Source: JAYUKV01 sp043764135
GTDB lineage: Bacteria; Patescibacteriota; JACMRA01
DNA length: 21,616 nt
Direction: 5' to 3'
NCBI GenBank assembly: GCA_043764135.1
Contig: JAYUKV010000013.1
Span: forward strand, 1-21,616
Shown piece by piece: positions 8,201 to 16,023 of this stretch (position 1 is the stretch's first letter; every line of letters begins with the position of its first letter). Under the pieces are notes generated by a model. It had not been told where the DNA came from and did not search any database. It worked only from the letters and a program-made list of their open reading frames with translations. A program made the position numbers and the translations under genes.

Positions 8201-11200
8201 CATTACAATTTCTCCTAGGCCTTCATCAACTGATAATGAGATCGAATATGAACTCTTCTTTAAGTTATACGATGCAGAAAATGAAATGAAATTTGTAATT
8301 AAACAATCTGATACTGATAAATTTGAAACAGTTCAATATTTATTTAATGAATTGTTATTACACCCTTCAGGATATTCTTCTCAAGAATTAACTAATATCA
8401 TACAATCAAAAATTCCATATATTCATACCCCTACTTTTCTAACTGACGATTTTGTGTATTTTGCTAGTAGTAAAGATGAAATACTTGAATACATCACTGA
8501 TTTATTCGATGCAAATATTCAAATATTTTCTCCTACCCCCCGAATTAGTGAGACAATATCCTATGAAATGATTGAAAACACTCCATACAGAGTAAATATA
8601 CAAGATCTTGGAGGTGGCTATAGAATTATGAGTTCAGCTTTTTCTTTGATAATAGAAAATAACGGACAAGTCTATTTATCTAATGGATTTAAAACAGTGA
8701 ATTTTGAAAAACCTGGTTTGTATAAAACTCTACAAAATAATTATCAATTAGACACAGATTCAATATTAAATTTTACAATGAATCAAGAAATATTTGAAAT
8801 ATTTGCTAGTCCCGATAATAATATTACAGATGAATATATTGAAATTTTAGAGTCTATGTCTTTTGACAATATGTTAACTCTTGATGAATCGAAAAATTCT
8901 TTTAGATATATTACATATGAATATAACATGGGTGTAGATACATTTAGAATTGATTTTAACGATAAAAGTTTTACATTTTATATTACAGAAAATATAGAAG
9001 TAACCTGCTATAACGAACCAAATAATTTCACATTTACAATAGATAAATCCGAAATAAACCCTGATTCTCTTAAAGCTTTTCTTGATACACGTGAATTTAA
9101 ATCAATTATCATTTCAGATGAAGACTTCCAAGGGATAAATAATGTAAAATTAGATCATAACATTCAAGACATTTTTAAAAGGATTTTACTAACCAATATC
9201 GAATTAAGCAACAACCCAGACCAATTCAAAACAAATCTTGATTCCGACCAAAATCAAGATTTACAAGAAACTGACAATCAATTTAACCCAGAAAAAGTTA
9301 GAATTTTTAACCCTCAGCAACTAGAACTAACTAAAAACATAGCAAAAATCCGAAGCTCTAATATACTTACCGAAGTTATATGCAAAGATTTTGATATATA
9401 TATCCATAAAAAGAATGAACATTATTCACTTTCTATTAGAATTGCAAATCAAACTTACAGTTTAATAGTCACTCCTGAATCTATTAAAAATTATGAGTTA
9501 TTAAATAGATTTTGCGATCCCCAAAACACTGATAAATGCATTGAAGTCACTCAAGAAATGATTGAATTGATAATTAGCGAAGATGCAAATAATATAGTTA
9601 CCGCATTAAGATTCATGAATATATCTGAAAGTCTATACACCCTATCAGATTTAACTGAACCAGAAATGATTGAATATAGTCCCATTGATATAGAGATTAA
9701 CTCGGACAATATTGAGCTAGACCACCCAAATTACAAAATAAATATTAGACTTACAGCTAATAATGAATACAGTATAACATACACTCTCTATAATGGTGTC
9801 AATTATGAATGCAAAATCTCACCTGATAATATCGAATACTTCCCAATCATTAATTATCTTTATAATGATTTAAGAACCACATCAGATGATAAACAACTAA
9901 TCAAATCACTACACTCACCCTTCTATGTAACAGAGCAATTACAGGAAAGCAGAAATGAAATTGATTTCCTTCAAGTAACTAAGACTCTTTTTGAATTAAA
10001 TATTCAACTCAATTCCAAGCCTCCTGAATTCTCAGAATCTATAACAATTGAGCAAATTCAACAACATCCATACTCTGTAACAATGTTTCAAAAAAAAAAT
10101 AATGAAATAAAAATTTTCTCTGACAGTTTTAAAGTTTCGATTAATGATTCTGGAGAAGTTTTGGTTGATAATAATAATGGAAATTTTTTCTTCAGTGATC
10201 AGAATATATACCAACAACTAATGAATAACTTCGATTTAAATAATGCTCAACAACCTGTTATCGCCACTGATATTAATGATGAGCTATATCAATTCTTTAA
10301 TTCAATAGATCAAGATGATCCAAATACGGATATTTTGGCAGATATAAGTTATGCACCAGATTACGACTCTTCCTCACGCTCAGTTGAGGATTCAGATAAC
10401 TTCCAGTATATTTACTATGATAATTATAGAGATAAAACTTTTAGATTTACTTTACCAAATCATTACTGGAATATAGATATCAATGATGATAGTGATAAAT
10501 TTGAAATTGGTTTATCTAGCTACAATTCAGGAAATCTTAACGTGGGCTTTTTTACTATCACTTCAGACGAACTTGATCCTCAATTACTTAAACAATTCTT
10601 AATTAACAAAGATTTCAATTCCTTAATCATACCATCAGATGAATTTGAAGAATTAACCACTCAAAGAACCAAAGCCCAACAAAAACAAACTTTTTTAAGA
10701 ATATTAAAAACTAACATTGAACTATCCCAAAATCCTTCACGCTTTTCATCCAAAGAAAAAGAAAAAATTGACTCTCCTACAACCCCAAACCTCCAAACAA
10801 TAGAACACGATCCAAAAGCACTTGAAGAAAGTATATCCAACCTTGCTTACATGGAAACACTATATAATCAATTAACACAAAGCCCTCAAAGGTCCGACGA
10901 CTTACTCTTATCAGTTCTAAAAAGTGAATCAGTTGAAGGCTTCCAAAAGATAAAGGATCAACTTGATAAAGCATTTGAAATGATCGGATCAATATTTGAT
11001 GGAAACACATCACAAGGCTTAGATACATATGTAAGTGAACAAACTAGAATATTTAATAACATTAAAACATATAGTTTAGCCCACTTTGCTAATGGTAAAA
11101 CATTAGAAAAAAACTCAATAATTGTTAAGAATATAAAACAAGCAATAGCTAAAATAGACATGGTGTTAGATGATGATAACTTAAACAATAACGACAAAGG

Positions 11201-13616
11201 TAAGCAAATCATGATGATATTACTAAATCCAGAACGAATAACAAAAAACAATATATCACAAGCAACTGATTTATATTTGCCTATAACAAATAACAAACTA
11301 TACACTGCTCAAATCCAAGCATACCTAACAGGACCTCAATTAGGTGAAGATGATTCCATGCTAGTAGTCCTAGATAACCTTAAAAAGATTAATAAGACTA
11401 ATCCAGATTTAGCAAAACAACTTAGTGATATTCTCTTCAGAAGAGATCAACAAGATGATAATTCTGATAAACAATATTCTATATTCGAACAATCCATCTT
11501 GGGAATGAAGATAGATGCAGCAAATCAATACATTCTTAGATTCTTATCAATTCCAGACGCGGTCCTTCTAGAAAGAAATATTCTAAAAGACCAACAACTC
11601 CCAACCAATACCTCAGTAGAATTAAAGAAAGACACATCAATAGGTGAAGTTGCATTCGCAGGGATTACAACAAACAACGCTTCTGATCTTCAACCTGACA
11701 CACTTAAATTCCAAGGAATTAACCAAAAACGCCAAGATAGAATTTCAGCAATAAATGTCGAACACTCTAGACTTGCAACCTCTCAATCGACCTCTGATAA
11801 CTATTACACAGTAATGAGAGAACTGTTCCAGAATTCAAAAGACGCAAGCTATAAGAAAGAAGGTAAAACTACCATCTCTCTAAATCAAGAATTAGTAACC
11901 AATCAAACCAAATCTGATCTCGATTTAGACCCGCAATCAGAATATTTGCACACTCAATTCCATGACAATGCAACAGGAGTACCTTCATTTTTACTAAACT
12001 ATTTTAACCCTTTCAAATCAACCAAAGACAAAGGCGATCTCCAATCAGCTGGAGCTTTTGGTTGCGGAGCAATAACAATCAATTCTATTGCAGATAAATA
12101 CGAAATAGTTACAAGAGAAGAAGGTCAAGAACTAGGTACAAGAGTTGTAGTTGAGGTCATCAAGGAAGGAGACCAAGTAGTCGGAACCAAAGTCCTAAAA
12201 CTGGAATCAGTAGAAAATGCTGAAGTAGGATTCAAAATCGATATGTATTCCAAAGTCCAAGGCTCTATGATCCCAGAGCTTAAAGCCTTAATAACCTCTT
12301 CATCGCTTATAGACGTCTCTGATCTGGAAAGAGCATCAAATCCTAACCTAGAACTAAAAATAAATAGTGAGACCCAAGAACCAAACCCTAATCTAAAAAA
12401 AGTCTATCAATCTGATACTGTTGAATTGATACAAGGGGCAAAATCCGGCTTCTGGGTCAAAAACATTTACATCTCAGAACTAAACCACACACAAAATCAA
12501 TTCGAACAACCCCTACCATCATTTGTATCAAAAATTTTAAAGTCCGAGGATTTGTCTGTAAATTTTAAGGATAAATTAGAACTAGTAAGAACCAGAAACG
12601 GATTCTCACAAACAGGAGAAAGAGAAGCAATGATAAAGCTATATTCTTCAGTTCTACAATATTCATCATCCAAATTATTTAATGGTGATAATATAACCAT
12701 TCCAGGTCTTGATGAAAACTTAGCCAAAGCATACACAAAATACTTTAACCCAGAATTAGAAACACTTGCTATTAATTTACAGCAAGGAAAGGAAGTTGAT
12801 TTAGCTTATCTCAATACTCTCTCTCAATCCCAATGGGTATCGGTTATGTTGTACACCCCATTTGAAAACGAAGGAACAACAAGTTCACTTATGCAATACT
12901 TCGAAACTTTAGATATTTTACGCCAACAAACCCTAAATGAACAAATGAACGATCCATCTCATCGAGGCGAAAAGATAAATGAAGCCTTAAAAACACTTTC
13001 ACCTGAACAAAGAAAAAGATATGATAAACTACAATCATCTCCTTTACAAGCAATGTATTCAGCAATAAACACTTCTAACTTTTTTGATTTAAATCTCTCA
13101 AGCAAGGAAAGAGCTGAAAGTGAAACCATACTTACAGATGAAATGATCGAAGCAAAATACAACTCCCCAAGTCAAATCAGAAATCGCCAATCATTCGAAG
13201 AGATGTTTGAAATACTTACAGAGAATTTACCAACCCCTGGTAATCCTCCAGTTAAATTTAAACTCCAATGGGTAGAAAGAAATGGAGGAACTGACTACTC
13301 AGGCTCACTTATTAATGGAGTAATCTTATGTAAATATAATATAAATAAGATTGATAATTTTTTATCAAAACCGTTAAAAGATAATTACAATGATTCTATT
13401 TACAATGTTATTGTACATGAAATCGCCCATAGCCTTGAAGAACTAGCTGGACGGTTTGTTACACATTACAATAATCCCGCTGTTACACATGATCTTGTTT
13501 TTAAAGAAATGATGAGGCTAAACTTTGCTAGATTATTGGCAAAGTTTAATCAACGAATTGTTGTTTATCTTAGACCATTGCTACTAGACCCAACACTGAC
13601 CTGTACAAAATTTTAA
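5217..13616 (+). CDS. giant protein: GHKL-like ATPase domain, ~9-module repeat array, second GHKL ATPase domain, SprT-like zinc site
   Basis: This is one unbroken frame of 2799 residues. TAA lies directly before ATG 5217, so the start is there or at Met18 (5268). Domain 1 (about 130-330) has an N-box ELIQNAIDA (E153, N157, D160), a Hsp90/MORC-like lid motif IGKFGMG (G174, G177, G179) only 13 residues later, and a D-x-G-x-G motif ITDEGDGF (D308, G310, G312) downstream, an apparently changed order. Residues ~690-1842 hold about nine similar beta-strand/helix modules of ~120 aa, including two ~490-residue units (840-1337, 1359-1842). After a helical stretch, domain 2 (about 2190-2340) is in canonical order: RELFQNSKDA (E2202, N2206, D2209), HDNATG (D2250, G2254), STK, then GAFGCG (2279-2284). 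Near the end HEIAH (H2734, E2735, H2738) plus HDLVFKEMM (H2757) resembles the SprT-type zinc site. No signal peptide or membrane segment is visible. I infer a cytoplasmic ATP-driven machine with possible protease output; I know of no named family with this layout. Confidence 0.85.
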   Translation: MRFIKYNLHNKIQKSKQMEDHYELKGQNEYIGFIGIVDFLTQQGIDNSDIRTTLDSTIVNQSDIVSDFINNTEIDNYLQDNGYITDQTVLNFGFTNILEFYNEKKRLESLGVNWSNPDDKRKLLSSYFDSYKAINTLANQQHTGSKVTSTSKELIQNAIDATVQALNPNIDPIGKFGMGAKTMLGLLTKKGEYILYNCNVKGVNKQLLIYQSSDKLQDIIISDQTDFIASKIPNFKPKQSKGSQVTIHLESNNDQETITNAVEAFQYNPNVNILSVVNDKYANLYEQPKNTEGFVFIEASDGDINITDEGDGFDPIKVFSTSTKNSSERNLIEFKQDSKAFIDPNSKRAITMLLQDTVLTYEDIPKEQLELYNPETLTTGIVMDNKSYLGTSETRSNWLINENSIASLEFSIANLIDSSDNQAPIINTIYLWVSNQDKAKKSQLQPIINLLRTKVESLISDPSITTLPNTQEFAQFQTRTDKITFLHPDLIQQYNPSTIEGSYVYDTTDGYNIWSVPMSNRINDVENKLSNYNIEDLLEINDGKRLEQLGLLRVFKIDNIQVPQIWIDDELITILNETEQEISANLNDQELIEKYNRLIWLINSHLNPIRTGYKNDQFPIQYLPTFYTKEKEKIQKAQLEASLRANKQVAELQDKYQIQSQKSLQYITQHLSKPLINQESQTPILIYPRIEKYSYGDVKSAKFENNDYSIEFNIEDFGSKQIIVRIRLKNQKKLLYLEINETHLETIIQPKYDLSGYEEIPNPNPDISGLYYSTLEDLINSGRPLNFACLDSLTKNLHNNASFEQLSNLFTELQKIEPDSNNPAEDVENINKDKRKPKENVFSPADLEIIKDTALISKIVDSTIVIENKDFFIKFVKSGIKIRVNIEFASGEIKYAEIEKNENKFQDFLNLFNEVDITNNYIEFNLERFNQLKQLNDDDNNAVYSYLSEVLLNSNTVYTKDVFNESNLASNLGQFNPARIENGLSTVRISNREFYITISPRPSSTDNEIEYELFFKLYDAENEMKFVIKQSDTDKFETVQYLFNELLLHPSGYSSQELTNIIQSKIPYIHTPTFLTDDFVYFASSKDEILEYITDLFDANIQIFSPTPRISETISYEMIENTPYRVNIQDLGGGYRIMSSAFSLIIENNGQVYLSNGFKTVNFEKPGLYKTLQNNYQLDTDSILNFTMNQEIFEIFASPDNNITDEYIEILESMSFDNMLTLDESKNSFRYITYEYNMGVDTFRIDFNDKSFTFYITENIEVTCYNEPNNFTFTIDKSEINPDSLKAFLDTREFKSIIISDEDFQGINNVKLDHNIQDIFKRILLTNIELSNNPDQFKTNLDSDQNQDLQETDNQFNPEKVRIFNPQQLELTKNIAKIRSSNILTEVICKDFDIYIHKKNEHYSLSIRIANQTYSLIVTPESIKNYELLNRFCDPQNTDKCIEVTQEMIELIISEDANNIVTALRFMNISESLYTLSDLTEPEMIEYSPIDIEINSDNIELDHPNYKINIRLTANNEYSITYTLYNGVNYECKISPDNIEYFPIINYLYNDLRTTSDDKQLIKSLHSPFYVTEQLQESRNEIDFLQVTKTLFELNIQLNSKPPEFSESITIEQIQQHPYSVTMFQKKNNEIKIFSDSFKVSINDSGEVLVDNNNGNFFFSDQNIYQQLMNNFDLNNAQQPVIATDINDELYQFFNSIDQDDPNTDILADISYAPDYDSSSRSVEDSDNFQYIYYDNYRDKTFRFTLPNHYWNIDINDDSDKFEIGLSSYNSGNLNVGFFTITSDELDPQLLKQFLINKDFNSLIIPSDEFEELTTQRTKAQQKQTFLRILKTNIELSQNPSRFSSKEKEKIDSPTTPNLQTIEHDPKALEESISNLAYMETLYNQLTQSPQRSDDLLLSVLKSESVEGFQKIKDQLDKAFEMIGSIFDGNTSQGLDTYVSEQTRIFNNIKTYSLAHFANGKTLEKNSIIVKNIKQAIAKIDMVLDDDNLNNNDKGKQIMMILLNPERITKNNISQATDLYLPITNNKLYTAQIQAYLTGPQLGEDDSMLVVLDNLKKINKTNPDLAKQLSDILFRRDQQDDNSDKQYSIFEQSILGMKIDAANQYILRFLSIPDAVLLERNILKDQQLPTNTSVELKKDTSIGEVAFAGITTNNASDLQPDTLKFQGINQKRQDRISAINVEHSRLATSQSTSDNYYTVMRELFQNSKDASYKKEGKTTISLNQELVTNQTKSDLDLDPQSEYLHTQFHDNATGVPSFLLNYFNPFKSTKDKGDLQSAGAFGCGAITINSIADKYEIVTREEGQELGTRVVVEVIKEGDQVVGTKVLKLESVENAEVGFKIDMYSKVQGSMIPELKALITSSSLIDVSDLERASNPNLELKINSETQEPNPNLKKVYQSDTVELIQGAKSGFWVKNIYISELNHTQNQFEQPLPSFVSKILKSEDLSVNFKDKLELVRTRNGFSQTGEREAMIKLYSSVLQYSSSKLFNGDNITIPGLDENLAKAYTKYFNPELETLAINLQQGKEVDLAYLNTLSQSQWVSVMLYTPFENEGTTSSLMQYFETLDILRQQTLNEQMNDPSHRGEKINEALKTLSPEQRKRYDKLQSSPLQAMYSAINTSNFFDLNLSSKERAESETILTDEMIEAKYNSPSQIRNRQSFEEMFEILTENLPTPGNPPVKFKLQWVERNGGTDYSGSLINGVILCKYNINKIDNFLSKPLKDNYNDSIYNVIVHEIAHSLEELAGRFVTHYNNPAVTHDLVFKEMMRLNFARLLAKFNQRIVVYLRPLLLDPTLTCTKF
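7734..9227 (+). repeat. protein-level repeat unit A of the giant gene (four ~120-aa modules)
   Basis: Residues 840-1337 of the giant protein form a unit that matches residues 1359-1842 throughout. The clearest pairs are FSPADLEIIK / FNPQQLELTK near the start, ISYEMIENTPYRV / ITIEQIQQHPYSV in the middle, and FKRILLTNIELSNNP / FLRILKTNIELSQNP at the end. Inside the unit, four sub-modules each begin with strands of alternating hydrophobic residues and end in helices. The DNA copies are diverged, so the duplication is old. Confidence 0.7.
9291..10745 (+). repeat. protein-level repeat unit B of the giant gene
   Basis: Residues 1359-1842 form the second copy of the ~490-residue unit, separated from unit A by a ~20-residue acidic, Gln/Asn-rich linker. 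A single extra module of similar style lies before unit A (about residues 690-830, nt 7284-7706), ending LTKNLHNNASFEQLSNLF, similar in pattern to the ends of units A and B. Confidence 0.7.
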
Positions 13617-13636
13617 AAAAATATTTTAATAATTTT

Positions 13637-14131
13637 ATGGAATCTAAAAATTCAATTATTGAAGATAAATATACAATCAAGGAAGCTAAGTTGCTAGCAT
13701 ATACTTTTAAGGTAAAATTAAATCATAGAAAAAAAATTTATAGAGAGTTTATAATTTCAGGGTCTAGCGATCTCGTAAGTTTAGCTTCAGTTATTGTTGA
13801 GAATTTTAATTTTGATTTTGACCATGCTTATGGATTCTATAGCAATCTAAAAAATAACTATCGATCAGAAGAAAAGTACGAACTATTTGCAGATAATCCT
13901 ATAGAATTTGATACAGATGACGATACTAGAGGTGTTAGTGATGTACTAATAGCAAATGTATTCGAACCAAAAAAGAAAATGTTGTTTCTCTTTGATTATG
14001 GAGACAATTGGGAGTTTGAAATAGAATGTAAAAAAGTTGAAGACAAAATAGTAAAAGAAAGTTTTATACTTATCAAATCTAACGGGATTGCGCCTGAACA
14101 ATACCCTGATTATGATCAAGAAGAAGAGTAA
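13637..14131 (+). CDS. plasmid pRiA4b ORF-3-like family protein
   Basis: The 164-aa protein shows the hallmarks of the PRiA4_ORF3 family (named after an Agrobacterium rhizogenes plasmid gene and often found on mobile elements). An early segment YTFKVKLNHRKKIYREFIIS is followed by a helix LVSLASVIVENFNFDFDHAYGF, and a later strand block contains the signature FDYGDNWEFEI (119-129; D120, Y121, G122, D123, W125). The C-terminus (GIAPEQYPDYDQEEE) is acidic. The biochemical role of the family is not established. The gene starts 20 bases after the giant gene's stop with no terminator between, so the two are probably co-transcribed, and a terminator follows (14154-14191). No clear Shine-Dalgarno precedes the ATG; translational coupling may supply ribosomes. 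It may be an accessory of the giant-protein system or a passenger. Confidence 0.8.
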   Translation: MESKNSIIEDKYTIKEAKLLAYTFKVKLNHRKKIYREFIISGSSDLVSLASVIVENFNFDFDHAYGFYSNLKNNYRSEEKYELFADNPIEFDTDDDTRGVSDVLIANVFEPKKKMLFLFDYGDNWEFEIECKKVEDKIVKESFILIKSNGIAPEQYPDYDQEEE

Positions 14132-14153
14132 GCTTTAAACTTATATATTACTG

Positions 14154-14191
14154 GAAAATAACCACTTGATTTAATTCAGTTGGTTATTTTC
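14154..14191 (+). terminator. terminator of the giant-gene operon
   Basis: GAAAATAACCA (14154-14164) pairs perfectly over 11 bp with TGGTTATTTTC (14181-14191), with a 16-base loop, and is followed by TATTTCTT. It lies between convergent genes and may also slow the minus-strand transcript ending at 14226. Confidence 0.65.
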
Positions 14192-14225
14192 TATTTCTTA
14201 AAATCTTTATTATTAATTAAGCTTA

Positions 14226-14441
14226 TTATTTATTTTCTTTATGTTGCTTTTCAAACTCTTCAAATGAAGGTTTTTCTCCCTTCTTATAATTTAAAATATA
14301 ATAAAATGAGATTATTATAACAATCGCATTTAACATAACCCTACTAATATCATAATGAATTGTATGTTTGTAAAAAGTAGAGGCTAGATAATAACCAAAA
14401 ATTGGGAGTACAATTGTAATTGCAAAATATTTTTTAAACAT
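14226..14441 (-). CDS. small two-pass membrane protein
   Basis: The 71-aa product has two hydrophobic segments (about residues 5-23 and 34-51) separated by a short polar loop (YKHTIHYDISR), and a charged C-terminal tail rich in Lys and Glu. I do not recognise the family. Its ATG lies three bases after the stop of the upstream minus-strand gene (ending at 14445), so the two are almost certainly co-transcribed and may work together at the membrane. Confidence 0.55.
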   Translation of the reverse strand: MFKKYFAITIVLPIFGYYLASTFYKHTIHYDISRVMLNAIVIIISFYYILNYKKGEKPSFEEFEKQHKENK

Positions 14442-14444
14442 AGA

Positions 14445-15556
14445 TTATAAGTTTTGGAATTTTCTTCTAATATCATCAATTGTATTTGCATTGTCTACAA
14501 GTTGCATAGCTATAGCAAGACAACCTAACCATTGCTTTAGACATACTTTACTTACATGCCACCACACATAGTAATTTAATCTAAAAGTTATCCAACCCAC
14601 TACAGAACCAAATCCAGCTAACCAAGCTGGTAATGCTGCTTTTGCTGTTGGTCCGTTGATAATCTCATTTATTATACCACCAGTTGTTGTCTCAATTGAT
14701 TTAGTATTTACTTCTTCAATGTGAGATTGAACATTGTTTTTGATATATTCAGGGGCTTTTTCAAATTCAGCTTTTATTGTCTTTTCAATATCTCCTGCGA
14801 TTCCTAATTTAGCAAACTCTGTTTTGCTTAATTCTTCTATAATTGCTTTTTGTTCATCTTCAGATTTATTATTAAGCTTAGATGTAATTTGCTCAGATTC
14901 AATTAACATTTGTGTAGTGTTAAGTAATTCAATATTATTGGTATGACCTGATTTCTCCATAATCAATTTCAAAGTCTCAAGCGTATCTGTATTTCCAACT
15001 ATAGATAATGCCAAAATCTTAGACTGGGACCAATTCCAATATCTTTGTCTTTTAAGTTCGAATCCATTCATCTTATTAACTTCATTGTCTAATTCTTCTT
15101 GGTCCTTAACTGATAGTTCTTCAATTTTGCTCCATTGTTCTTTAAGTCATCAAGTTTGACTATCATTTCTTTATATTTATTTGCGTACGCATTTTTTAAA
15201 GTATCAGTATTGAATTGACCTGAAATCGAAACCATTTCATCTTGACCACCAAAGTTGGATAAGCCACTAACGCTTGATATCCCAAATGTCTTAGAATCAA
15301 ATCTTAACCCCTGCCAATTTTTATCAGGATTGAGTTCATTATCGATTATGTTGTCTAAGTAAACATTGTCTTTAAACGCAATATTAAGAACTGACTGTGG
15401 ATTATTAAATAATTCTTGATTCACTTGTTCTTGCCGTCTTGCATTAGCTTTAAAACTCCCAGTTATAGTTGATATTGCAATAAGCAATATGCTTGTTATT
15501 AGTAAAGTTGATTTTACAACTTTACCTATTGTCATTTTACGATCTGTAATTGTCAT
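14445..15556 (-). pseudogene. membrane-anchored helical protein gene split by a one-base frameshift
   Basis: Two adjacent minus-strand frames (15556-15089 and 15071-14445) read as one gene if one base is added near 15141-15150. Frame 1 runs ...VKLDDLKNNGAK and soon stops. The other frame, closed upstream by a TGA just before the junction, gives KEQWSKIEELSVKDQEELD and then joins the second part without needing its internal Met. The repaired gene is exactly 371 codons (370 aa). It would have an N-terminal membrane anchor (about residues 11-34), a polar outer part, a long charged helical middle (NKSEDEQKAIIEELSKTE), and a second hydrophobic segment near the C-terminus (AALPAWLAGFGSVVGWITF). The family is not recognised. 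If the break is real the halves may be non-functional or remade by frameshifting; a sequencing error in the short A/T run is the alternative. The small membrane gene 14226-14441 follows in the same operon. Confidence 0.65.
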
Positions 15557-15563
15557 ATGTTGA

Positions 15564-15830
15564 AAATTATCTTTTGGATCATGCGCTATTCAACTTTTAG
15601 AAGAGCGCCTTGCAACAAAAGCTACTGCAAATGTTATCAGCAAAATCAGTGATTTAAGTGATGACATTTACAGCCTAAGACAGTTGTTCTATAAACAACA
15701 GGATGAATTAATCACTCTTAAAACAGATGTTTCAACTCTTAAAACAGATGTAGCAGAGCTTAGGACTGATGTAGCCAATTTAGGTACGAATATGAAGCGA
15801 GTTCTAGAAATTCTAGAAGCTCGAAACTGA
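15564..15830 (+). pseudogene. 5'-truncated coiled-coil protein remnant
   Basis: An open frame of 88 codons follows a TGA at 15561-15563 and ends at TGA 15828-15830. It has no ATG or GTG start until almost its end, so it looks like a gene that lost its 5' part. The peptide is clearly coding in character: LLEERLATKATANVISKIS, then a heptad-repeat coiled coil (LKTDVSTLKTDVAELRTDV) and an end LEILEARN. It keeps its own strong terminator (15834-15900), another sign of a former gene. The missing start coincides with the 5' end of the divergent gene 14445-15556, so a rearrangement joined the two here. Confidence 0.55.
15717..15779 (+). repeat. three 21-bp tandem repeats coding heptads
   Basis: Three copies of a 21-base unit beginning CTTAAAACAGATGT lie at 15717-15737, 15738-15758 and 15759-15779 (the third is more diverged). 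Each encodes one coiled-coil heptad (L-K/R-T-D-V-x-x). Confidence 0.8.
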
Positions 15831-15833
15831 TAC

Positions 15834-15900
15834 ATTGCCATCTCTAATTAATGTAAAATTACTCTAATTAATGTAAAATTAGAGATGGCAATATTTTTTT
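15834..15900 (+). terminator. terminator with a tandem duplication in its loop
   Basis: A perfect 16-bp stem joins 15834-15849 and 15877-15892 (arms contain GCCATCTCTAATT), followed by ATTTTTTT. The stem and loop region includes two exact tandem copies of a 20-base unit (15842-15861 and 15862-15881, beginning CTCTAATTAATG), so the loop has been lengthened by one duplication. It follows the coiled-coil remnant. Confidence 0.75.
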
Positions 15901-15924
15901 TCATTTTTTAAAAACAATATTTTA

Positions 15925-15958
15925 CAAAAAATATTCAACCAAAAAAAATGGGTTGAAT
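15925..15958 (-). terminator. intrinsic terminator of the serine-hydrolase gene
   Basis: On the minus strand ATTCAACC (15958-15951) pairs with GGTTGAAT (15940-15933) across a T-rich loop and is followed by ATTTTTTG. It lies about 65 bases after the stop of the gene at 16024-16875. Confidence 0.6.
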
Positions 15959-16023
15959 TAGCTTTCTGAACTTAAGTATGGAAGAACTTAATTTTTGTGT
16001 TTTTATTACACTTCTTGTTATTG

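Noticed and set aside
10777..11305. Minus-strand open frames within the giant gene (also near 6068, 7607, 10032, 12497 and 12959)
   Set aside because: They lie opposite a clearly coding frame, show low-complexity membrane-like sequence from reversed codons, and have no start signals of their own.
5217..13616. HtpG/Hsp90 chaperone identity for the giant protein
   Set aside because: Only short nucleotide-binding motifs match. The length, motif order and repeat array are unlike HtpG.
15842..15881. Two exact 20-base tandem repeats considered as a CRISPR fragment
   Set aside because: The copies are directly adjacent with no spacer and lie within a terminator hairpin. No cas gene is present.
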